From Actinomycetota bacterium (GTDB taxonomy: Bacteria; Actinomycetota; JAHEXW01), in NCBI GenBank assembly GCA_025355855.1, contig JANXYU010000003.1, forward strand, positions 1 through 64,000: DNA of 64,000 nt. The letters run 5' to 3'. The notes beneath the pieces are model-generated. The model searched no databases. It saw only the letters and a list, made by a program, of their open reading frames with translations, and was not told the origin of the DNA. A program made the position numbers and the translations under genes. Positions 54,625-63,225 of the stretch are shown in pieces; the first letter of the stretch is position 1, and each line of letters begins with the position of its first letter.

Positions 54625-54707
54625 GGCTGGAGGAAACCGAGGTTTGCTCGCCGCTGCGACTTAAGCTCTTAGGAGCGAGGCGAGTCAACGGAGGTCGGCC
54701 TCCAGCC
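54625..54707. repeat. Structured 83-bp intergenic inverted repeat
   Basis: Outer arms GGCTGGAGG and CCTCCAGCC (9 bp) enclose inner arms CTCGCC and GGCGAG, and AAACCTCGG/CCGACCTCC-type segments. It fills the 137-bp gap between purH and the methyltransferase gene and could fold as a long RNA hairpin or be a small mobile repeat. No T-tract, no coding content. Confidence 0.65.
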
Positions 54708-54711
54708 GGTA

Positions 54712-56268
54712 TTAATGCCTAAAGTGACGATAACCAGTAAAGACCATCGCCATATTAAACTCATTCGCCGCCGCGATAACTTCCTCGTCGCGAATACTGC
54801 CGCCCGGCTGGATAACCGCGGCCGCGCCGACTTTGGCGGCTTCCTCGATCCCATCCCGGAATGGGAAGTAGGCGTCGCTCGAAAGAGCGCTGCCTTGCCC
54901 GCGTTCACCCGCCTTGATGCCGGCGATGGTGGCGCTTATGACCCGGCTCATCTGCCCCGCGCCGATGCCGACGGTGACCATGTCTTTAGCCAGAATGATG
55001 GTGTTGGACTTGACGCGCTTGCCGACCCTCCAGGCAAACAACAAGTCTTCCCATTCTTGTTCGCTCGGGTGGCGTTTCGTAACAATTTTCATGTCTTCGC
55101 GGTCCTCGGTAGAGACGTCCATGTCCTGGACCAATAGGCCGCCGTCGACCTTTTTAAAATCCTTCTCGCCGACATGAGTGTTGTGCTTCTGATCCATGGT
55201 CAACAGCCGGATATCCTTCTTCTGAGTCAAGATGGCCAGAGCGTCGGCGTCGTAACCCGGCGCGATGACGACTTCGATGAAGACCGTTTTCATGTGCTCG
55301 GCGATTTTCTTATTAACCGGCCGGTTGAGGGCCACGACCCCGCCAAAAGCGCTCAAGGAATCGGCGTCCCATGCCTTCTGATAGGCATCGGCGATATCTC
55401 CAGCAAGGGCCACGCCGCAAGGGTTGTTGTGCTTGACGACAACCACGCAAGGGACATTGAATTCCTCCGTCGTGCCCCAGGCCGCGTTCATGTCCAACAC
55501 ATTGTTGAACGACAATTCCTTGCCATGCATCTTTTGCGCATTGACCAAGGCATGCGCCGGCGGCGCGAGTTCACTGTAGTAGGCGGCGCGTTGGTGCGGA
55601 TTCTCGCCGTACCGACAATCCTGGATTTTCTTAAATTGCATCGAGATCCATTCGGGGAAACCGCTCTCGTCCGTCTGCTCGCCCAAATATTTAGCGATGG
55701 CAGCGTCGTAAGCGGCCGTGGTTTGAAAGACCTCTTTCTGCAGTTCGGTTCGGGTCGCTAGCGTTAAAGCGCCTTCGTTGGCTTTGAGTTCTTCGATGAC
55801 GGCGCCGTAGCGTGTCGGGTTGACTACGACGGCCACCGCGTCCGCGTTCTTGGCCGCGCTGCGCAGCATGCTGGGTCCGCCGATATCGATGTTCTCGATG
55901 GCGTCTTCCCGTTTGACGTCGGGCTTGGCGACCGTCGCCTCGAAGGGATACAGGTTGACGACGACCATGTCGATCGGCACGATGCCGTGTTCGGCGATGG
56001 TTTTCATATGGCTTTCCAGGTCGCGTCGGGCCAGGAGACCCCCGTGCACCGCCGGGTGGAGAGTTTTCACGCGTCCGTCCAGCATTTCCGGAAATTCCGT
56101 CACGTCCGAGATGTTGATAGTTTTGATGCCCTCGGCCTCCAGCGCGTTCGCCGTCCCGCCGGTTGAGATTATCTCAGTCCCGAACGACTGGAGCGTCTTC
56201 GCCAGTTCCAACAGTCCGCTCTTGTCAGAAACACTTATCAATGCCCGTTTGATCTTAACCTTATCCAT
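54712..56268 (-). CDS. purH: Bifunctional AICAR transformylase / IMP cyclohydrolase
   Basis: 518 aa. Last two steps of IMP synthesis. The N-terminal MGS-like IMP cyclohydrolase domain has [29 protein letters not shown] and [22 protein letters not shown]; the C-terminal transformylase has [23 protein letters not shown], and [24 protein letters not shown] with SDAYFPF. Last gene of a five-gene purine cluster, 11 bp after the HAD gene. Confidence 0.98.
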   Translation of the reverse strand: MDKVKIKRALISVSDKSGLLELAKTLQSFGTEIISTGGTANALEAEGIKTINISDVTEFPEMLDGRVKTLHPAVHGGLLARRDLESHMKTIAEHGIVPIDMVVVNLYPFEATVAKPDVKREDAIENIDIGGPSMLRSAAKNADAVAVVVNPTRYGAVIEELKANEGALTLATRTELQKEVFQTTAAYDAAIAKYLGEQTDESGFPEWISMQFKKIQDCRYGENPHQRAAYYSELAPPAHALVNAQKMHGKELSFNNVLDMNAAWGTTEEFNVPCVVVVKHNNPCGVALAGDIADAYQKAWDADSLSAFGGVVALNRPVNKKIAEHMKTVFIEVVIAPGYDADALAILTQKKDIRLLTMDQKHNTHVGEKDFKKVDGGLLVQDMDVSTEDREDMKIVTKRHPSEQEWEDLLFAWRVGKRVKSNTIILAKDMVTVGIGAGQMSRVISATIAGIKAGERGQGSALSSDAYFPFRDGIEEAAKVGAAAVIQPGGSIRDEEVIAAANEFNMAMVFTGYRHFRH

Positions 56269-56279
56269 GATTCCTCCCG

Positions 56280-57320
56280 TTACCCAACCTCGCCGGCCGC
56301 ACCTCGAATGCTTCTCCGCACGGTTTCACTTTCCTTAACTATCATTTCCCTGTTGGCGCTGCTAATAAAATGCGCGCCGCGCAGCTTGATTTCATTCATT
56401 ATATTGATGCTCATGTCTCGCAACAATACCTTGACGCCATCTTTCCCGCCCGCCGCGAACGCGTCGGCAATCAATCCCAGAATCGTCGCGTCTTCTCCGT
56501 ATACCGCCAAATCGGCGGCCGCGATCGCGTAGCGATTACCGTTGAACGAGACCGCCAACCCGCCGCCTTGCTTTACGGCTTCAAGCGCCTGAATATCGGT
56601 AATGCTGTCACCTGCGTAGATAACGTCGGAGATGGTGGCGCCGGTGCGCTCGAGGCTGGTTAACAGCGCTCTTGCCTTGCCGACGCCGCCGACCGGATCA
56701 ACGACACTTAACAGAGCGCCAGCTTGTGTCCCCGTCATTTCCTCCCAAAACAGCGAATCGAAACGGTTAACGACGGCTCGCGCCTCCGGCGTCAGATCGG
56801 CCATTCCGTCACCGGCGACCGGTAGATCGTAGCTTGGCAAAGCATCGATTTCCTCTTTGACGGTCCGCAGCCAGGCGGCTTGCTCGGATCCCAGGCTGTA
56901 GCCATCTATATCGATCGAGGTACAAAATGTGTTCCCGATTGGAAACCCGATCGTCTCGCATAATGCTTTTATATAGGGCCGATAGCTGGTAGAGATAATA
57001 AATGCCTTCATTAACGTCTGAATATGCCGCAACGCGTCAGCCGCTCCCGGAACCAAAACGACGTGCCCGCGCGAGAATTCATCCATCATGTCGGCGGTAA
57101 TGCCGAACGCCTTGAAAAATGGAATCAGCAAACGGAGCGTGTCGCCCGCTTTATAGCCCGGCTTCTTAACAATATCTGCCAGATAATCGTCGTAGCGGCT
57201 GAGTTTGATGAAGAAGTCTTCACCGTTTGGAATAAACGCCGCTGTCATTTCCAAGGCGTTGTCGTTTAGGGATAGAGGACCTTCGCAATCAGTCACGTAT
57301 TGTTTCATCTCTTGAGCCAC
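56280..57320 (-). CDS. HAD superfamily phosphatase of the COG4030/EhaR-like type
   Basis: 346 aa. HAD core: YVTDCEGPLSLND (Asp nucleophile with Glu in the +2 place), FIISTSYRPYIKAL (motif II), and VIYAGDSITDIQALEAVKQGGGLAVSFNGN (motif IV). A large cap lies between residues about 100 and 215. Related proteins are best known from methanogens and other archaea, so presence in a bacterium is notable; this family placement is from memory. It sits between purN-like and purH and overlaps purN-like by 16 bp, so it may dephosphorylate an intermediate linked to purine or one-carbon metabolism. Confidence 0.75.
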   Translation of the reverse strand: MAQEMKQYVTDCEGPLSLNDNALEMTAAFIPNGEDFFIKLSRYDDYLADIVKKPGYKAGDTLRLLIPFFKAFGITADMMDEFSRGHVVLVPGAADALRHIQTLMKAFIISTSYRPYIKALCETIGFPIGNTFCTSIDIDGYSLGSEQAAWLRTVKEEIDALPSYDLPVAGDGMADLTPEARAVVNRFDSLFWEEMTGTQAGALLSVVDPVGGVGKARALLTSLERTGATISDVIYAGDSITDIQALEAVKQGGGLAVSFNGNRYAIAAADLAVYGEDATILGLIADAFAAGGKDGVKVLLRDMSINIMNEIKLRGAHFISSANREMIVKESETVRRSIRGAAGEVG

Positions 57321-58042
57321 TCTTCTACCTGGCCGGTAAGATCGCAGCCGCCGGGAAGTTCCACGCCGTCGGCAAAAACGCGCCCGTGCCGGATCGTCAG
57401 ATGGCCGTTCGCTAACTCTTGCAGCGTTGTCAGGACGAGCGGCAGCTCGCGCGCCGCCTCGGCTGCCCGTACATCGTCGAAATCTCCCACAACCGGGAAA
57501 GAGAAATACCCGATGGCCGGCCCTCTATCAAGCTCCGGCGTCACCAAATGAATCATTGCGCCGGTGCTCTCTATCCCGCTTTTTATTACCTCGCGGATGA
57601 CTTGTTGCCAGGTGCCTGTCGGACCCCCGGGTAAGGCGGGATGCAGGTTGATCATGTCGTAGCGAGCGCACAATTCCGGACCGACGATCAGCATATAGCC
57701 GGCCAAAACAATAAGATCGACTTGCCATTCGCTCAGTTTCTTCATGACGGCGCGGTCATAAGCCAGACGCCAATCATTCTGCGTAGCCGGATCGGCTGCG
57801 CCGGCCGCCCGAGCCTCAGGCTGGAAAGTATTTGAGCTTAGCGTGATTAACGGAACATCGGCGGCCTCGACGGCGGAGAAGAAAGCGTCACTGGCCGGCG
57901 ATTCGCCAGGCGCACGGTTTGAGAAGCAGAAAACGACCTCGACATCCAATCTACCGTCGCTAATAGCTTCGTTTACGACCTGCCACAAATCGATCGCCGC
58001 GTGGTCACGGCCGGTAGAAAACCAGCCTAACCGCAACCGCAT
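57305..58042 (-). CDS. PurN-like formyltransferase
   Basis: 245 aa, formyltransferase N-terminal fold. It keeps the catalytic Asn-His pair in INLHPALPGGPTGTW and the distal Asp in THLV-type AMIHLVTPELDRGPAI, but the usual LLPxFxG loop of GAR transformylase is changed and about 50 residues are added near the N-terminus. It could be GAR transformylase or a related formyltransferase. The ATG at 58042 shares a base with the pfkB stop (TGATG); the longer frame from 58138 lies inside pfkB. Confidence 0.78.
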   Translation of the reverse strand: MRLRLGWFSTGRDHAAIDLWQVVNEAISDGRLDVEVVFCFSNRAPGESPASDAFFSAVEAADVPLITLSSNTFQPEARAAGAADPATQNDWRLAYDRAVMKKLSEWQVDLIVLAGYMLIVGPELCARYDMINLHPALPGGPTGTWQQVIREVIKSGIESTGAMIHLVTPELDRGPAIGYFSFPVVGDFDDVRAAEAARELPLVLTTLQELANGHLTIRHGRVFADGVELPGGCDLTGQVEEWLKR

Positions 58043-59007
58043 CAGGCCCGTTCCTGAAAAATAGTCGCGTCCGGATAACTCTCCCGGCCCCAGCCGGTAA
58101 TACTGTAGGCGGCGGCCCGGCTGGCCACATGCGCGCACCGAGCCAAGGATATTTTTTTCAGTAACCCGCCGATAAAACCGGCCGCGTAAACATCGCCGGC
58201 TCCCGTCTTGTCGACAGGCACAACGTCCATCGAAGGTTCTCTGATCTCCTCTTCACGGGTCAGTACATATGAACCCATGCTGCCAAGCTTAGCCACGACT
58301 ATTTCCGGGCCGTAATTAATTATTTCGCGCGCGCCGTCAACATAGTCCTCACCCGTCAACAACCTGATTTCACGATCCGTTATAAAGACAACACGGCTGC
58401 CGTTGAACACCGGCATCATTTTGACGAGGCCTTTTTGGGTGCTTATCTCGCCCGGATCAAAGCTTATCTTTACTTGGCCGTTCAGTCTTTCAACCAAATC
58501 TGTCTGCGCCTGGGTCGGGATATCGCCGGCGAAAGAGGTCAAGTGCAACCATTTGGTATCGCCGGCATAGTCCATGTCGATGTCCTTGGCGCTAAATTCG
58601 TCATTGGCATTCGGCAAAACAACAATCGTGCGCTCACCAGCGCCATTAAGCAAGACGATGGTCACGCCCGTTATGCCGCCGCGTTTTACGCGACTCAAAT
58701 CGACGCCGTGCATGCTGTCCAATAGGAAAGCACCGTTTTCGTCAGCTCCTACCCGGCCCATATAGCCGGTGCGAAATCCCATGCGCGCAAGGGCAACGGC
58801 GGTGTTGGCCGCGCTGCCGCCGGCGCTGCGGCCTCGCGGTTTGCCATGTTTCTTGAGGAGCTCTTGGACCTCGGCGAACTGAGACGCGTCGCTAAACATT
58901 TCGGCCCCGGGCTCGCAAGCACGGCCGCCGACTGTTATATTGGCAAGATCATCGACCTCATAGACCATGTCAACGTTTAAAGCTCCGAAACCGACAAGAT
59001 CCAGCAT
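58042..59007 (-). CDS. PfkB family carbohydrate/nucleoside kinase
   Basis: 321 aa. N-terminal GFGALNVDMVYEVDDL, the di-glycine ARGRSAGGSAANTAVALARMG region, and the C-terminal PfkB signature VDKTGAGDVYAAGF with the catalytic Asp and anion hole. Members phosphorylate ribose, adenosine, fructose and others. Placed between purM and purN-like and coupled to the latter, it is more likely a ribokinase or nucleoside kinase feeding purine synthesis; this is inference. Confidence 0.88.
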   Translation of the reverse strand: MLDLVGFGALNVDMVYEVDDLANITVGGRACEPGAEMFSDASQFAEVQELLKKHGKPRGRSAGGSAANTAVALARMGFRTGYMGRVGADENGAFLLDSMHGVDLSRVKRGGITGVTIVLLNGAGERTIVVLPNANDEFSAKDIDMDYAGDTKWLHLTSFAGDIPTQAQTDLVERLNGQVKISFDPGEISTQKGLVKMMPVFNGSRVVFITDREIRLLTGEDYVDGAREIINYGPEIVVAKLGSMGSYVLTREEEIREPSMDVVPVDKTGAGDVYAAGFIGGLLKKISLARCAHVASRAAAYSITGWGRESYPDATIFQERA

Positions 59008-59022
59008 AATTAAAGCCTCCTG

Positions 59023-60027
59023 TTACGGATTGATGACCACGTTCCCATGGCCCGGCTCGATGGTCCCGACAATTCGATAAGGCTGGCACAGCGCGTCCAG
59101 CGTCTCCCGGGCCGGGTCGAGATCGGCTTCGGCCACAACAATGACCATGCCCAACCCCATATTGAAAACAGTAAACATTTCTTGGTTTTCAATGTTGCCT
59201 TGGCGTCGTAATTTCTCAAACACGGGAGGCGCCGTCCAGGCGGACGTATCGAACACGGCCGCCACATTGTCAGGCAGTATCCGGGCGACGTTGTCGATCA
59301 AACCGCCTCCGGTGATATGGGCTAAGCCGTGCGCCGCGACGTCTTTTAGGAGACCCAGAACGGGTTTAACGTAAAGTTTGGTTGGCGCGAGAAGCTCGTC
59401 GGCCAAAGCCGCGTTCGGCTCAGGGAACAGTTTCCGCACCAAAGAATAGCCGTTGCTGTGAACACCGCTCGAGGGCAGCCCTATAATCGCATCGCCGGCC
59501 TTAATCAATGATCCGTCGATGATTTTCGCCTTCTCCACCACGCCGACTGTAAAGCCCGCTAAATCATATTCGCCCGGTTTATAAAGATCCGGCATTTCCG
59601 CCGTCTCGCCGCCCAACAGAGCGCAGCCCGCCTCCACGCAAGCCAGGCTGATCCCGGTTACCAGCTTGTCGACCAACGATACATCCAGATTGCCGCAGGC
59701 GATATAGTCTAAGAAGAAAAGCGGTTCGGCCCCCATGACCACGATATCGTTAACACACATCGCTACCAGGTCGATTCCAATCGTGTCGTGCAGACCGGCA
59801 GCCTGGGCAATTTTAACTTTCGTACCAACCCCGTCAGTGGAAGAAACGAGAACAGGTTCTTTGTACTTGCCCGGCTGAATCTCAAAAAGACCGCCAAAGC
59901 CTCCGATGCCCGATAGGACTCCCGGACGATTGGTCTTCTTGACCAACTCTTTAATGACATCTACAGCGGCGGAACCGGCCTCAATATCGACGCCAGCTTG
60001 CTTGTAGGTCCAGGATTCTTGGGGCAC
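59023..60027 (-). CDS. purM: Phosphoribosylformylglycinamidine cyclo-ligase (AIR synthetase)
   Basis: 334 aa. Fifth step of purine synthesis: FGAM to AIR using ATP. Family sequence includes YKQAGVDIEAGSAAVDVIK, VLVSSTDGVGTKVKIAQ, DLVAMCVNDIVVMGAEPLFFLDY, ALLGGETAEMPDLY and HITGGGLIDNVARILP. The GTG at 60027 has GAGGAGG five bases upstream and gives the usual length; the longer frame from 60192 adds an implausible leader. First gene of purM-pfkB-purN-HAD-purH. A TATAAT box at about 60064 on the minus strand may be its promoter. Confidence 0.96.
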   Translation of the reverse strand: MPQESWTYKQAGVDIEAGSAAVDVIKELVKKTNRPGVLSGIGGFGGLFEIQPGKYKEPVLVSSTDGVGTKVKIAQAAGLHDTIGIDLVAMCVNDIVVMGAEPLFFLDYIACGNLDVSLVDKLVTGISLACVEAGCALLGGETAEMPDLYKPGEYDLAGFTVGVVEKAKIIDGSLIKAGDAIIGLPSSGVHSNGYSLVRKLFPEPNAALADELLAPTKLYVKPVLGLLKDVAAHGLAHITGGGLIDNVARILPDNVAAVFDTSAWTAPPVFEKLRRQGNIENQEMFTVFNMGLGMVIVVAEADLDPARETLDALCQPYRIVGTIEPGHGNVVINP

Positions 60028-60157
60028 GAACACCTCCTCGCGGGGGGACATGGATAATTGTATTATACACAAACGTGCCCAGGTGGTATCATAGATAAAA
60101 TGAGTTTCGCAAGATAAGTTCCTGCACGCACGGCACTTAGTCAAGGGAGCTAATAAA

Positions 60158-60517
60158 ATGGCAGACCAAGAATACGGCAGATGGTGCCCCAATCCTTCCG
60201 ACGTCTCAAATCCAACCCCCCAGAAGGTCAGATCACTAATGGTTGAATGTTTTTTTGAGGCGCAGAAGGCGACGATGGTCCAAGCCGGTCAGTCAATCGG
60301 CACCAAAACCGACGAAGAGTCCCTGCGCAGTAATGTCGAGGGTGTCATCAGGATGGCTTTTAAAGAAATAGGTGGCGATTTCGCTAATCCGACCAAAGCG
60401 GATTTTATTAATATCCTTGACGTTTTGTCCCGCAAGGCTTCTGCCTGGGGCACGCCGAAAGATATTATTGAGCACCACAAAAAAACATTGAGCGAAATCA
60501 TCAAGATGCTGCCGTAG
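60158..60517 (+). CDS. Conserved-looking hypothetical protein
   Basis: 119 aa, no signal peptide or membrane helix. It is a helical, mildly amphipathic protein (MADQEYGRWCPNP at the start; two long helices around EGVIRMAFKEI and PKDIIEHHKKTLSEIIKML). GGGAG lies nine bases before the ATG. It stands alone, divergent from purM and convergent with the metallophosphoesterase. Codon use resembles its neighbours, so I judge it real. I do not recognise the family. Confidence 0.7.
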   Translation: MADQEYGRWCPNPSDVSNPTPQKVRSLMVECFFEAQKATMVQAGQSIGTKTDEESLRSNVEGVIRMAFKEIGGDFANPTKADFINILDVLSRKASAWGTPKDIIEHHKKTLSEIIKMLP

Positions 60518-60557
60518 CTTGTCTTTGGGCTCCCTTTTTTGGCTCCCGGACTTAAGC

Positions 60558-61952
60558 CTACTTCGCGATTGTCGTACGGAAAAGAACCTTGTCATCAGCG
60601 CCTCTAAACGCGACCGTCGCGGAACTGCCTTGAATTGTCACATCGGCAAACCCTAACGCGCCCTGTTTAAGCCAATGGCTGGCCGGTGACTTGTAAGTCA
60701 AAATGGTATCAGGGCGACCGCCCAGCGTCCCAGCCACCACATATGTGACGCCATCGTTCTGCAAAATCTCCGCCTGATGCTTGTGGCCCGAAATCACCAA
60801 ATCGACGTCATATTTTTTGAACAGAGGAGTCAACTCGGCGATGACCGATTTGTTGTCGTACCAGGGCCAGCCGTCTTCCTGACCGCCTGAAGCATAAAAG
60901 AAAGTGTGGCAAAGAACAATCGTCCAGTCCCTCTGCGGAATGGACTTCAGTTGTGCTTCCAGCCAAGCTTTTTGAGCCGGTACGTATGTTCCCAGTTCCC
61001 ATTCCAGATCTAGCAATATGAAGTGGACGCCGCTGCAATCAATTCGCCGCCATAGCGGCGCCTCTTCGCCGTCGCTTGACGGCACGCCCAAATAGCGCTG
61101 GTATAAGTCCAAGCCGCCCAACATTGTATCGTGATTACCGGCGACGTAGGCGGTCGGTATCGAATCCGTGTAGGGCGAAAATGTTGCGCCCGCCGTTTGC
61201 CACATACCGTTATCGAAGCCTAGTTGCGCCGTATCACCCAGATCAAAAAATAATGAGTAGCCATTGGTCGGTTTAGAGATGCTCTTTAAGATGCGCTCAG
61301 TGGCCGCCGGATCACTGGTCTTGTTCCCGACATGCGCGTCACCAGCTGCGGCGAACCAAAAAGTCTCTCCGGCGGCCGGCGGCGTCCGAAATCGTACCGC
61401 GGGGGAATCGTTAAGCGTGTACATATATTGCGTGTCCGGCTTAAGCCCAGCCAGCTCGAACCAATGTTTACGAACGGCGGATCGCTCCGTTACCGCCTTT
61501 AATCTGCCGTCGGCCTCGCCCCACAATAGAGTGTTCTTCGACGCGGCGGCCGTATAGAATGACACGGCCAGATTGGGGACGGAACGGCCTGCCGGCGTGT
61601 CCAGCAGAATGAGCTGCGGCGGGACATCGCCGCCGCCTGTATATTTAGGAACAAGTATATAGCTGGCAAACCCGACTGTTAGAAAAATGGCCGCAACTGG
61701 CATTAACCAGGTGAAACCAATCGCGGCCGCGCCGGCTCGACCCGACTTGTTACGCCACAGGACATCAATCGCCAGACCCGCCCAAGCCAACACGCCTGCC
61801 ATTACCAGGTATAACAGGCTACGTTGAAGTGGCCCATAGTCATTGATATAATCCGTCATCCCGTGAAGTCGGTAAGCATAGAAAGCAAATACCAGGGGGA
61901 ATGTCCCGCCAATGATACTGATTGCGCGCCTGCCTGTCACCCTTCCAGTCAT
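60558..61952 (-). CDS. Membrane-anchored calcineurin-type metallophosphoesterase
   Basis: 464 aa. Three N-terminal hydrophobic helices (about 10-30, 40-60, 80-105), then a fibronectin-like domain as in purple acid phosphatases (GLKPDTQYMYTLNDSPAVRFRTPP), then the catalytic domain: AAGDAHVGNK, DLGDTAQLGFD, YVAGNHDTMLGG, VLCHTFFYASGG and ISGHKHQAEILQ. The five metal motifs are intact. Active site outside the membrane; the substrate is probably a phosphate ester or nucleotide. Confidence 0.9.
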   Translation of the reverse strand: MTGRVTGRRAISIIGGTFPLVFAFYAYRLHGMTDYINDYGPLQRSLLYLVMAGVLAWAGLAIDVLWRNKSGRAGAAAIGFTWLMPVAAIFLTVGFASYILVPKYTGGGDVPPQLILLDTPAGRSVPNLAVSFYTAAASKNTLLWGEADGRLKAVTERSAVRKHWFELAGLKPDTQYMYTLNDSPAVRFRTPPAAGETFWFAAAGDAHVGNKTSDPAATERILKSISKPTNGYSLFFDLGDTAQLGFDNGMWQTAGATFSPYTDSIPTAYVAGNHDTMLGGLDLYQRYLGVPSSDGEEAPLWRRIDCSGVHFILLDLEWELGTYVPAQKAWLEAQLKSIPQRDWTIVLCHTFFYASGGQEDGWPWYDNKSVIAELTPLFKKYDVDLVISGHKHQAEILQNDGVTYVVAGTLGGRPDTILTYKSPASHWLKQGALGFADVTIQGSSATVAFRGADDKVLFRTTIAK

Positions 61953-62109
61953 CTGGCTCCTTTTTTGACCTCATGTTACGCTTCTTCTTGACATCTTCAC
62001 ATTTTCTGGATAAACGCCACACACTCACCATATATCATATGTCGTATATAATTAATATACTGGCGTCGATCAGAAACGCCGTTACCGGTCTAGTGATAGG
62101 ATCAGTCTC

Positions 62110-62655
62110 TTGCGGGCATTCAAAATATTTGGACTACAGTTACGGGCGCTGAACTCTCTCTTACTTATCTTCTTGGCAATCCCGGTCGCCGTCTCCAGTG
62201 TCTTTTTGTACATCGCTCCCTATGAAGTCGCCTGGCGAAAGACGTGGAGCAATGTCCATATATTCCTCGGTTTTGTGCTCATAGCTTCGGCAATTCTGCA
62301 CGTCGCCATGAACTGGCGCGCCTTACGAGCATATTTGCGCCGCAAGCTCCATGAGGTCATCGAACCGCGTCCTGAGGGGGCTGTCGCATTCGCGGCCGCG
62401 ATCATCCTGCTCTGCGGTGTAATCGCCTACCCGGCAGCTATCAACGGTCTTGTCAATATGGGCTGGGTAGCGTCTGACTCTCGGCTGGTAACGGCCTCGG
62501 CAACCGATTCCAGCTGTAGCCGATGCCCCTACCTATATAGCTATGGCGGTTGCCATAGCGGTGTCTCTTTTAAGTTCGGTGACAAAACGTACTATGGCTA
62601 CGACACCGTGCCAAGCTTAGACGGCACCACCGGCTCAACCGGTTATTACAACTAG
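62110..62655 (+). CDS. DUF4405-like membrane protein with a Cys-rich tail
   Basis: 181 aa. Three membrane helices (about 12-35, 48-68, 92-112); the first two fit the DUF4405 haem-b-type pattern with histidines (HIFLGFVLIASAILHVAMNW). The C-terminal tail, outside the membrane, carries CSRCPYLYSYGGCH, a possible metal or haem site (CxxC and CH), and ends in Gly/Tyr/Thr-rich sequence. The TTG start at 62110 has only a weak GGATC ribosome site; start is uncertain. May be part of a small cytochrome. Confidence 0.7.
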   Translation: MRAFKIFGLQLRALNSLLLIFLAIPVAVSSVFLYIAPYEVAWRKTWSNVHIFLGFVLIASAILHVAMNWRALRAYLRRKLHEVIEPRPEGAVAFAAAIILLCGVIAYPAAINGLVNMGWVASDSRLVTASATDSSCSRCPYLYSYGGCHSGVSFKFGDKTYYGYDTVPSLDGTTGSTGYYN

Positions 62656-62752
62656 GTCTTAGCACCTTCTAAAGCTGTCCACCATCGGCTGTCGTATACC
62701 GCGTCTTCGGCCATTCTTGTTCAAAACAACTTTTCGATTCGTTAGAACGTTG

Positions 62753-63139
62753 TTATTGAGCCAAAAACGCGTAAGCCGCGATGGCGATATTTATCACGAC
62801 CGCGGCGATGAACCATTTATCCCACGAGGCCAGCAAGACCAACATTGATGACGCGGCGCTCGCGATCGCGATCGTTTGCCAGTATGTCGCCACCCAAGGA
62901 ACCCCGAGAACGCCTAGGCCGGCGGCGACAAACCCGATGCAAGCCAGCGACGCCGCCGCATAGCCGACAACGTTAACCGCGCCCGCGTGAATTCCGAGAT
63001 AACTAATCAGCCAGGAGTGACCAAAACTAAACTCAGGCGGTTGCGCTTTGCCCGCGGCGGCCGCGGGAATCGCCGGAGCAAAATAGCCAGCGTGAATTAA
63101 ACCGTGCAGGATTAGAAAAACGCCGAAAACATAAATCAA
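62753..63139 (-). CDS. Small four-helix membrane protein
   Basis: 128 aa with four hydrophobic helices (residues 1-20, 45-65, 70-95, 100-127) and little polar sequence. The N-terminus MIYVFGVFLILHGLIHAGYF with two His is a typical start of small uncharacterised membrane proteins. I cannot assign a function. It is divergent from the sensor gene at the window end. Confidence 0.7.
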   Translation of the reverse strand: MIYVFGVFLILHGLIHAGYFAPAIPAAAAGKAQPPEFSFGHSWLISYLGIHAGAVNVVGYAAASLACIGFVAAGLGVLGVPWVATYWQTIAIASAASSMLVLLASWDKWFIAAVVINIAIAAYAFLAQ

Positions 63140-63225
63140 GTTGACCGCCTCTCGCTTTCTTTTAGCAAAAGTACCATCACCGCCAGTATATCGAACAACC
63201 AGCTTGGGGTATACTTATTTGTGCT

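Noticed and set aside
60028..60192. N-terminal extension of PurM
   Set aside because: The added leader has no family match; GTG at 60027 behind GAGGAGG gives the standard PurM start.
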